64,000 nucleotides of DNA. Origin: an uncultured Clostridia bacterium (lineage in GTDB: Bacteria > Bacillota > Clostridia > UMGS1810). Made by a program: the position numbers and the translations under genes. The stretch covers positions 124,001 through 188,000 of the forward strand of contig CAKSIN010000001.1 in the NCBI GenBank assembly GCA_934463115.1. The letters run 5' to 3'. Under the pieces are notes generated by a model. It was not told the DNA's origin, made no database searches, and saw only the letters and a program-made list of their open reading frames with translations. The first letter of the stretch is position 1. Each line of letters opens with the position of its first letter. Shown piece by piece: positions 28,001 through 33,750 of this stretch.

Positions 28001-28306
28001 GTTTTCGTTATCCGATATGGAAAAGTTTTTAACGGTGTGATTATTTCCGTTAAAACTAAAAGTAAACGGGTTGTTCTTTTCGCCTATCGGTGTAATGCTT
28101 GCCCCATCAAGGTCAATATCGGACGTAACAGTCACAACACATGTCCTGCCGTTGTAGAGCTTATTATTAAAGTTTTCCGCAAAGTTCAGCAAATCGTTTG
28201 CGGTACTTATTGTTATTGCAGTGTCGGCATATACGTTTTGATTAAAAAACGAAAGACAAATTGCCGCACAAGCAACAAACGCTGTAATTCTTTTTCTGAT
28301 TCCCAC
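25037..28306 (-). CDS. Secreted GLUG-repeat beta-helix protein
   Basis: This 1089-residue exported protein starts at the GTG at 28306, behind GGAGGGATAATT; a longer ATG start at 28339 would swallow that site. A signal peptide (GIRKRITAFVACAAICLSFF) ends near VYADTA. Two blocks of GLUG-type repeats (about 25-560 and 585-850) each begin with a substrate-like strand pair (TVTSDIDLDGASITPIG, FILTNDITLSDEWQPVG) and contain many GGICGYN/GGITGYN turns. The last 100 residues (LVYVAAYDEGGNVG, LRIFAWNGSACPYA) form a terminal module shared with the 8659-10245 protein. No SLH repeats are present. The architecture resembles the riboswitch-controlled protein at 1-2777 but without its helical barrel. An adhesin or matrix role is inferred. 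Confidence 0.8.
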   Translation of the reverse strand: MGIRKRITAFVACAAICLSFFNQNVYADTAITISTANDLLNFAENFNNKLYNGRTCVVTVTSDIDLDGASITPIGEKNNPFTFSFNGNNHTVKNFSISDNENYYGLFGYIKDAEISNLNIVNATINPPSVSEKNIYAGIIAGYIDNGKIVQCSVSDSGAAIVSKGKTLTCCGGITGYNGGIITNTNFSGKLSFTINALSKIGKTSEHSPNVAALNTNTGTGDDYRANYADSYAGGITAVNKGIISDCTADCTSEAEAKYSSAASGGIAGDNAGTVQNCTSKGKTVSHLIISKDKGYSYAGGICGTNTYKVSNCTSGSEVYSYGLSCPIKYDVAIDAGGICGYNSSLITKCTSSGTVKAKLAHAKNAVYVSNAGGCVGYNSGKIYKCSSSGSILCRSGYAGGIVGKNKNGFVALSNYTPTSGNVLKTDMDIRYNGNFYTDSQIRCIGGLAAVNEGGTITKCFSKSNVLAMTDRDGHYFTAAGFACENDGTIDNCFFTGTVCGNDVSAFVNNNSGNIRNCYSAAKLGDEPYGGMSASHSCIKNSGIITSCYSDITVFKSDVQDRFGAVTELMKSADLYTNWDFDSIWRISKGENNGYPTLNESASNPPFTAGNGTKDNPYTISTQQELAQISLYPDRNFILTNDITLSDEWQPVGSTAKPFSGSLNGNGYSVYGVRISSPVKYMGLFGITRGATIKNLNITAEFSASDKLPNELIYAGGAAAFAENTTIENVSAECVMNFKNINSVSGNIAGFLSGNVSASRANGNIVIENNLENVNTKCGGIIGILSGTMTGCKGNCAIKFGTTAAQRSAPTAYIGGLCGMLTGEISGCALTAEMPSAMGTVSSNIITAGIAAVINGNINYTSYCSGIPFGLIYNGSASNSGSESDNPDILNRGLEKNSFPWVSGQNGELDILHADVHSKPGDDVDTQIISVYCQNDTYCEINGVKKLCTSDFSAAAGSEIKFSTIIGEKEYMLNSYIVTESDDNPLVIISGANGNVNNSLFDNISQVSSLEFSIYSKVNIPDTLVYVAAYDEGGNVGTVCSSKINIKRGNNNIVLNNLKFSDDITQLRIFAWNGSACPYAADKTLTKSK

Positions 28307-28530
28307 AATTATCCCTCCTGAATATAACTTGTCAGCCATTAATACAATTTAATGATAACATAAAGGATATTTGAAGTAAATATCAAAAAACAATTTAAAG
28401 TGTAAAATTCGATTGTTAAAATTGACGAATGAAATGGGGCGCTTTGAAATATTTATTGATTTAAAAATCGGATTATGATAAAATTATGTCGTTGATTGTA
28501 ACGAAAATTTAACATAAAATAATTGCAAAA

Positions 28531-28959
28531 GGCTTGATGACAGGATCTCATCACTTAAGAAAAATGAGAATTTGTTCTTTTTGTTCGTTTATATAGATTC
28601 ATTTAAGCAAATTAACGATGTGTATGGGCACACCGAGGGAGACCGTGTATTAAAAACGTTGCGGATATACTTAAAAATATATGCAGTGAATTTCCGTCGA
28701 GCGTACGCGCCCGGTACGGCGGCGATGAGTTTGCCGTGATGTATGTTTTAAAGGACGGCGGAGATGCGGAGCCGCTGATTCGAAAAATTTAAAAAAATAT
28801 TGAGCTTGCGAATAAAAAGATTCCTTTGATTACACAACGAGTATAAGTATCGGCTGCAGCCGATACGGGGGGAATGTGTCGTGCATTAAATACCTTATTA
28901 TAGACGCAGACGAAAAGATGTATAACGAAAAGTCAGGAAAATCGGCATTTCAAATTTAA
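28531..28959 (+). pseudogene. Decayed GGDEF (diguanylate cyclase) gene
   Basis: No single frame is open, but pieces in successive frames are unmistakable. GLMTGSHHL recalls the DxLTG start of the domain. FVYIDSFKQINDVYGHTEGD follows near 28582. A frameshift then leads into VRARYGGDEFAVMYV (signature 28712-28732). A stop follows LIRKI, and after another shift the tail TSISIGCSRYGG and ADEKMYNEKSGKSAF ends at 28959. At least two frameshifts and one stop have accumulated. An intact protein would have made cyclic di-GMP. No intact sensory domain or partner remains nearby. The 28340-28530 stretch is AT-rich and shows nothing else. Confidence 0.85.
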
Positions 28960-28970
28960 CATTGCCAAAT

Positions 28971-28999
28971 TTGAAATGTCATAAAATTTGCGGTAAAAT
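28971..28999 (+). promoter_or_regulatory. Relict promoter before the broken ATPase gene
   Basis: TTGAAA (28971-28976) and TAAAAT (28994-28999) have a 17-base spacer, followed by GGAGGAATTTTT and the ATG at 29031. Confidence 0.45.
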
Positions 29000-29030
29000 A
29001 CATTTGAAAAGTCATAATGGAGGAATTTTT

Positions 29031-29483
29031 ATGCTGTATTGCAAGATAGAATCTCTCATTAAAGAGCATTTAAAATCAAATTCTAAAAAATACTTTTAAT
29101 AGATGGTGCCCGACAAATTGGCAAAACATACATCATTAGATATGTAGGTGAAAAACTTTTTAAAAATTATATAGAAATTAACATGATTGAGGATTTTTTG
29201 GGAGCCCGCATTTTTGAAGGCGTCAAAACAGTAGAAGATTTTTATCTGCAGGTCAGTATGCTTGCAGGAAACAAAATGAAGGATAAAGAGAATACACTTA
29301 TTTTTATTGATGAAATTCAGGCTTATCCTCATTTGCTTACATTACTCAAATTTTTGGCACAGGATAATAAGTTCACCTATATTGCAAGCGGTTCACTCTT
29401 AGGTGTTACGCTATCACAAACCACATCAATTCCGAATTATGTTTTTTAATGCTGATTCCGGTAATGAGAATTTGGAGTTTTAA
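29031..29483 (+). pseudogene. Frameshifted and truncated AAA-family ATPase (DUF4143-type)
   Basis: The gene opens MLYCKIESLIKEHLKSNS and then breaks in the A-run near 29084. In the next frame it continues LIDGARQIGKTYIIRYVGEK (Walker A GARQIGKT), TLIFIDEIQAYPHLLTLLKF (Walker B) and YIASGSLLGVTLSQTTSIP. This is the N-terminal half of the Walker ATPases that carry a C-terminal DUF4143 domain. After SIP the sequence deviates and stops, so the nuclease-like C-terminal half is missing. A good ribosome binding site survives, so decay looks recent. The 3' end touches the first 277-bp repeat. Confidence 0.82.
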
Positions 29484-29486
29484 CGG

Positions 29487-29763
29487 TAAATGAAAATAAA
29501 TAATAATATAAATTATGGTTGAAAAAATTAACCTCGAAATTGACAAACTTTAATGAAGAGGGAATATCGAAGTGTAAACGCGGAAACAACGCAAATTTTT
29601 CAAACTCGCTTTGCGAGTTTGCACCTCACTTCTTCACTTTTCACTATTACTTATTACTTTCCAAAAAATCGGCACGCGAAATGCAAGTGAAGAGTGAACA
29701 GTGAATAGTGAATATGTAAAAATCGACAAGTACTGCCGCACTTGTCGATTTTTTGGGTGCAGA
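29487..29763 (-). repeat. tRNA-associated repeat, copy 1 (identical to copy 2)
   Basis: Bases 29487-29763 match 31055-31331 without a visible difference, at an offset of 1568. Read on the minus strand it opens with the hairpin AAAAAATCGACAAGTGCGGC / GTACTTGTCGATTTTT (a terminator-like stem at 29718-29755). It then has a run of TTCACT-type heptamers, a GGAAAGTAATAAGTAATAG block followed by the complementary AGTGAA heptamers, and a final CAAACTCGCAAAGCGAGTTTG palindrome. It directly follows the 3' end of a truncated tRNA. The same modules recur in copies 3 and 4. A 61-codon reading frame inside it has no independent support. Confidence 0.92.
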
Positions 29764-29799
29764 GTCCGGATTTGAACCGATGACCTTTGGGTTATGAGA
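29754..29799 (-). pseudogene. Truncated tRNA-Met-like gene (3' half only)
   Basis: The minus strand carries CTCATAACCC, a T-arm (GGTTCAAATCC) and a 3' acceptor strand CTCTGCA with CCCA. It matches the 3' half of the intact tRNA at 31322-31398, with five differences in 42 bases. Homology stops at the anticodon loop, and no 5' half follows. A break at the anticodon loop is typical of tRNA-borne integration sites, so this may be the remnant of an attachment site. Confidence 0.75.
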
Positions 29800-29879
29800 A
29801 AGCACCGCAAATCTTATTTTACACTCCCTGATGTACGGATTGTTTGACAAAAAGAGAGTAATCAGTACGCGTGTAGTTT

Positions 29880-30599
29880 TCACAGCTTCTCGTCCGTGCT
29901 TATTACTTTATGCTCCTCATTTGCAGTATTTAAAATGTCATGCAGCCAAACGGATTTTCCTTTCACCAGCATATCATACCGTTCTTTCGAAGAACGATAT
30001 TTTCCAAAGCAGTAATTCCATAAAGCATCCTTTTCTTCTTTGCTTTTCATTTTTCCCTGCAAGGTTTTTACAAGTTCAATTACGCGTTTGTGATAATACA
30101 TATCATATGTACGTCTTGACTTTGCCTGTGTTATATGTAATTCTTTTGATATTGCCGCAAACGACGCGTTTTCAATATCACGCAGCTCAATAACACGGTC
30201 AATTGTTTTTTCGCTTAGCTGTGGACTGAATGGTGGCAAGTTTCTGATAAATTGCTTTGACATGCCCGGTTCACCGCATCTGTATTGAGCTAAAATATCC
30301 TTATATTCATTTTCTAAATAAGCGCAAACGTATACCCGGTCTTGATAACATTCGTATGCGCTGTCATATACTTCCCTAATTTGCGAAGTGCTGTCGTGCC
30401 CAAGAACTGCAGCAATATGATTGATATATAATTGCAGTTGCCTTATCTTAAGTTTATTATATATTTGTATTGTTCTCGAAACCGATATTTCTACTTTCTT
30501 TGAGATATCGGCAAATGTGCAGCCGTCTTGTTCGCGAAACAACATAATTTTGTAAGCACGTTCATCCTGCTTTAGCACACTATATGGTAAATCCTTCAT
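29880..30599 (-). CDS. HTH-containing protein of unknown function
   Basis: This 239-residue cytosolic protein has two helix-turn-helix-like segments, one near residues 25-50 (TFADISKKVEISVSRTIQIY) and one near 150-175 (SFAAISKELHITQAKSRRTY). Both resemble sigma-70 region 4 or resolvase-type HTH helices. The remainder is helical and charged. No catalytic motif is seen. GAGGAGGAATTTAT precedes the ATG. It is divergent from an XRE-type gene across an AT-rich region, and both sit between two identical direct repeats, so it may be a regulator or replication relic of a small mobile element. Confidence 0.65.
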   Translation of the reverse strand: MKDLPYSVLKQDERAYKIMLFREQDGCTFADISKKVEISVSRTIQIYNKLKIRQLQLYINHIAAVLGHDSTSQIREVYDSAYECYQDRVYVCAYLENEYKDILAQYRCGEPGMSKQFIRNLPPFSPQLSEKTIDRVIELRDIENASFAAISKELHITQAKSRRTYDMYYHKRVIELVKTLQGKMKSKEEKDALWNYCFGKYRSSKERYDMLVKGKSVWLHDILNTANEEHKVISTDEKL

Positions 30600-30695
30600 A
30601 TAAATTCCTCCTCATTATTATGTATCTAATCCGATATAAATAGTTTAATTAATTACATTATACCGCGCATTTTATTAATATTCAAGTATAATCGG

Positions 30696-30727
30696 TAATT
30701 TAATCGTTATATTTGCCAATTAAATTA
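30696..30727. promoter_or_regulatory. Inverted repeat, candidate operator, with -10 box for the XRE gene
   Basis: TAATTTAAT (30696-30704) and ATTAAATTA (30719-30727) are perfect inverted arms with a 14-base spacer. They lie immediately upstream of a TATAAT at 30731-30736. The position suits autoregulation by the XRE protein; no clear -35 box is seen. Confidence 0.45.
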
Positions 30728-30756
30728 GTTTATAATATAAAGAAGAGGTGATATGT

Positions 30757-31071
30757 ATGTATAAAAAATTTATACGTGACAGAATTTCTGAGTTGAGAAT
30801 CAAAAAAGGTATCTCGGAATATAAAATGAGCATTGATCTCGGACATAGCAATAGCTACATACAAAGTATAGTATCCGGCAGAGCGTTACCGTCCATAAGT
30901 GAATTTTTATTTATATGCAAGTATTTTGGGATAACACCAAAAGAGTTCTTTGATGATGATATAAAAGAACCTATTCTTGTTCAAAAAGCTATTGACGGTA
31001 TCAAAAATTTGGATGAAAAGGATTTAGGTATCTTGATTACAGTTATTGAACGTTTAAATGAAAATAAATAA
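30757..31071 (+). CDS. XRE-family HTH regulator
   Basis: This is a 104-residue DNA-binding protein with an HTH_3 domain at about 5-60: RISELRIKKGISEYKMSIDL, then GHSNSYIQSIVSGRALPSIS, then LFICKYFGITPKEFFDD. The C-terminal 35 residues are helical. The ATG at 30757 follows GAGGTG with 6 bases between; an upstream GTG overlaps that site. Its last codons (LNENK, stop) lie within repeat copy 2 (from 31055), and a matching AATGAAAATAAATAA is present at the start of copy 1. The repeat boundary therefore includes the end of this gene, pointing to a segmental duplication. A small-element repressor role is likely. Confidence 0.85.
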   Translation: MYKKFIRDRISELRIKKGISEYKMSIDLGHSNSYIQSIVSGRALPSISEFLFICKYFGITPKEFFDDDIKEPILVQKAIDGIKNLDEKDLGILITVIERLNENK

Positions 31072-31321
31072 TAATATAAATTATGGTTGAAAAAATTAAC
31101 CTCGAAATTGACAAACTTTAATGAAGAGGGAATATCGAAGTGTAAACGCGGAAACAACGCAAATTTTTCAAACTCGCTTTGCGAGTTTGCACCTCACTTC
31201 TTCACTTTTCACTATTACTTATTACTTTCCAAAAAATCGGCACGCGAAATGCAAGTGAAGAGTGAACAGTGAATAGTGAATATGTAAAAATCGACAAGTA
31301 CTGCCGCACTTGTCGATTTTT

Positions 31322-31331
<10 letters not shown>
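31055..31331 (-). repeat. tRNA-associated repeat, copy 2
   Basis: It is identical to 29487-29763. On the minus strand it begins at the CCA end of tRNA-fMet and runs into the 3' end of the XRE gene. Together copies 1 and 2 frame a 1568-bp unit holding two HTH genes and the tRNA half. Confidence 0.92.
31286..31323 (-). terminator. Terminator hairpin after tRNA-fMet
   Basis: AAATCGACAAGT pairs with ACTTGTCGATTT around an 8-base loop, with T-runs on both strands. It directly follows the tRNA 3' end and is part of the repeat family. Confidence 0.75.
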
Positions 31332-31398
<67 letters not shown>

Positions 31399-31427
31399 AT
31401 ATAGAGCTGTAATATGATAGATTATCG

Positions 31428-31516
31428 TGGTGCCGGAGACCGGGATCGAACCGGTACGAAGTTTTACCTTCGCAGGATTTTAAGTCCTGTGCGTCTGCCA
31501 GTTCCGCCACTCCGGC
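31428..31516 (-). tRNA. tRNA-Leu (TAA)
   Basis: The 89-base class II tRNA has acceptor GCCGGAG/CTCCGGC, A73 and encoded CCA. The anticodon loop is TTAAAAT (anticodon TAA), and there is a long variable arm CGAAGGTAAAACTTCG. It lies 29 bases upstream of tRNA-fMet in the same transcript. Confidence 0.95.
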
Positions 31517-31535
31517 GAACCTATCGTACCTTTAT

Positions 31536-31564
31536 ATATTACCACTTTAATTGTGTTTTGTCAA
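31536..31564 (-). promoter_or_regulatory. Promoter of the tRNA-Leu/tRNA-fMet transcript
   Basis: On the minus strand, TTGACA and TAATAT are separated by 17 bases, 20 bases upstream of tRNA-Leu. Confidence 0.85.
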
Positions 31565-31588
31565 TAGCAAAATTCAAAAAATTTAAAA

Positions 31589-32788
31589 TTATTTTTCGGT
31601 ACTTAAAAATCTGTTCCATGCTCCGGAACATGCAAAACACACAATTGTTCCCGCAAGCGCCGTAATAAACCATATAAGCACGGTTGTATTCCACCCGAAA
31701 TGTTCCGAGACAACGGCTATACCATACGTGGAAACGGAGCTTCCCACATACGTACACGAATTTAAAACTCCGGATATCGTTGATACCCCTCCGCGTTTTT
31801 TGTAGTAGGGTGGTATCATACATATCAAAATCAGATTCACTCCATGCATGCAGCCTGTCAGAGCGGCTGAAAACACAACCGACAGAGCTGCGCTCCTTCC
31901 GGAGCAGAAATACAGCATAAGGGCAGCTGCGCTGCTTGCCGCAAAAATGATTCCTGCACATTTCGGCGGTTCGGACGGGAGTCTTCGGTAAAGAACTTCA
32001 GCAAGCGTCATGCATATTATTCCGAATATCGGCAGAGCTATACCCGAAAAAATGGAAATCACTCCGGGCAATCCGAATGTGTCGGATATAAATGACGGCA
32101 TCCATGTTGTCACACCGTCGCGAAGCATGCCCTGCAGCGCAATTGCAAACATAATTGCTAAAAGCAGCGGTGAAATGAGTGCATTTTTGTGTGACACATC
32201 TTTCGGCAATCGGCGGACGGGAACATCAATACACATAGTCTGCCACAATGCGGCTGCAATTATTCCGGCAAAACCGCATACCCAAAACACGCTTTTCCAG
32301 CCAAAAAGCGATAAAAGTATCGGCGAAAATAAATACACTGCTATTGTTCCGACAGACGCACCCCACGAAACAACGGTGGAGGAGTGTTTGTATTCCTCGT
32401 CCGTCATTTGTTCGCTCATCAGTTTGACCATCGGAGGCCACATAAATGCCTGCGCAAGACCGTTTATGCTCCACAACACTGTCATACCGCCGGCAGACGG
32501 ACAAAAAGGAAAGATAAGGTTAACCGAAGCGGACACAATAAGGCCTGCAAGGCACAGCAGTTTTGGACGTATTCTGTCGCCGCATATGCCGCTTATCAGC
32601 TGTCCGAGTCCGTATGCCACGGCACTGCCCGTAAGTGCGGTGGCAAGTGCTGTTCGTTTGTAACCGGTGCTGCGTACAATTTCGGAAACAACCGCGCCGA
32701 GATTTATCCTTGTTATGTAGCTTGTCATGTATGTAAATGCAAATAAAAGTGTTATTTTTAAAATAATTTTTTTGCGGTTTTGCTCCAT
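31589..32788 (-). CDS. MFS transporter, organophosphate antiporter (UhpT/GlpT)-like
   Basis: This 399-residue inner-membrane protein has about 12 hydrophobic segments. Near residue 95 it carries WSINGLAQAFMWPPMVKLMS, close to the NGxxQxxxWPP signature of the organophosphate:phosphate antiporter family, and it has GLGQLISGICGDRIRPK in the first loop region. Hexose phosphate, glycerol phosphate or phosphonate uptake is therefore inferred. I chose the ATG at 32788, behind AAAGGAG, over an upstream in-frame start. It lies 31 bases after a DeoR-family gene whose product probably regulates it. The gene ends 25 bases before the tRNA promoter. Confidence 0.82.
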   Translation of the reverse strand: MEQNRKKIILKITLLFAFTYMTSYITRINLGAVVSEIVRSTGYKRTALATALTGSAVAYGLGQLISGICGDRIRPKLLCLAGLIVSASVNLIFPFCPSAGGMTVLWSINGLAQAFMWPPMVKLMSEQMTDEEYKHSSTVVSWGASVGTIAVYLFSPILLSLFGWKSVFWVCGFAGIIAAALWQTMCIDVPVRRLPKDVSHKNALISPLLLAIMFAIALQGMLRDGVTTWMPSFISDTFGLPGVISIFSGIALPIFGIICMTLAEVLYRRLPSEPPKCAGIIFAASSAAALMLYFCSGRSAALSVVFSAALTGCMHGVNLILICMIPPYYKKRGGVSTISGVLNSCTYVGSSVSTYGIAVVSEHFGWNTTVLIWFITALAGTIVCFACSGAWNRFLSTEK

Positions 32789-32819
32789 GTTAACTGCTCC
32801 TTTTGCTTTGTCTGTAAAA

Positions 32820-33584
32820 CTATTGCGTAATGATTTTAACTCCGTTTTGCGTATACAGCCGACGTATTTCATCCGAAAGTCCGGTATCGGTAATAATTGG
32901 GGAGTTTTCGCTCACATCATCAATTTTAATGAGAGCCTTGGTTTCAAATTTACTGCTGTCGGCAAGATAGTAGACTGCGTCGGCACGCTCGGAGAGCTTT
33001 TTTTGTATCATACACAAATCACTGTTCCATTCGCAAATTCCAAATCGCAGCGATACAGCCGTAGGCGATAAAAACAATTTGCTTATATACAGGTTATTCA
33101 GCATCTGTTCCGTCAGGTGACCGCAGAATGCATGTTCTTCTTCACAGAAATCGCCTCCGCAGAGGATAACTCTTATATTGTTATGTCCGTGCATAATCTC
33201 AAACACATCCAGCGAGTGGGTAATAACAGTAAGTGTGTCAAACTTTTGTATCAGTTCATCAGCCAAACAGGCGGTCGTGCTTCCCGAGTCAATACCTATT
33301 GTATCGCCGTTTTGTATCAGATTTGCGGCTGTTTTTGCAATCTGTTTTTTTGCGTGTTCGTTGTTTTCAATACGTTCAAAGAGTGTTCGCTGCCGTGGTG
33401 TGTCACCCACACGCACAGCGCCGCCGTGAACTTTTTTCAGCAATCCGGCTGATTCGAGTGCAATTAAATCGCGTCGAATGGTTTCAACTGACACACCGAA
33501 TTTCTCGGTAAGCAGTGTGGTTGTAACAGCGCCGTTTTTGCTCAGTATATCCCGTATGCATTTTTGTCTTTCCTGTGAAAGCAT
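32820..33584 (-). CDS. DeoR-family transcriptional regulator
   Basis: This 254-residue repressor has an N-terminal winged HTH (TTTLLTEKFGVSVETIRRDL, then LESAGLLKKVHGGA), the DeoR signature. A sugar-phosphate-sensing domain follows, with GDTIGIDSGSTTACLADEL and VITHSLDVFEIM. The family usually responds to a phosphorylated sugar, fitting the organophosphate-type transporter encoded immediately downstream. AAGGAGTGATACT precedes the ATG. Its promoter lies back to back with that of the copper ATPase, with repeated ACACAAA boxes between and within. Confidence 0.92.
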   Translation of the reverse strand: MLSQERQKCIRDILSKNGAVTTTLLTEKFGVSVETIRRDLIALESAGLLKKVHGGAVRVGDTPRQRTLFERIENNEHAKKQIAKTAANLIQNGDTIGIDSGSTTACLADELIQKFDTLTVITHSLDVFEIMHGHNNIRVILCGGDFCEEEHAFCGHLTEQMLNNLYISKLFLSPTAVSLRFGICEWNSDLCMIQKKLSERADAVYYLADSSKFETKALIKIDDVSENSPIITDTGLSDEIRRLYTQNGVKIITQ

Positions 33585-33607
33585 AGTATCACTCCTTATA
33601 TTTGCAC

Positions 33608-33636
33608 ATTATACCACACAAATACACAAAAGTCAA
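33608..33636 (-). promoter_or_regulatory. Promoter of the DeoR-MFS operon
   Basis: On the minus strand, TTGACT and TATAAT are separated by 17 bases, 24 bases upstream of the regulator's start codon. Confidence 0.87.
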
Positions 33637-33654
33637 CATTGGATAATACACAAA
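33616..33654. promoter_or_regulatory. Candidate DeoR operator: three ACACAAA boxes
   Basis: ACACAAA occurs at 33616-33622, 33624-33630 and 33648-33654, spaced 8 and 24 bases, so all lie on an 8-base register. Two boxes fill the spacer of the DeoR promoter. Direct repeats of this kind are typical DeoR-family operators. Confidence 0.5.
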
Positions 33655-33663
33655 TATATTTTG

Positions 33664-33692
33664 TTGACAATTCCTCGTTTTAGTATTATAAT
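33664..33692 (+). promoter_or_regulatory. Promoter of copA
   Basis: TTGACA (33664-33669) and TATAAT (33687-33692) have a 17-base spacer, 59 bases upstream of the copA start. No CopY or CsoR gene is nearby. Confidence 0.87.
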
Positions 33693-33750
33693 GCAATCAA
33701 ATGGTAATAATTAACATAATAGCACCGACAGGCAGACAAGGAGGGTATTT

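Noticed and set aside
29519..29704. A 61-codon frame repeated at 31087-31272
   Set aside because: The identity is due to the 277-bp DNA repeat. It has no ribosome binding site, and its end consists of the hairpin and heptamer sequence.
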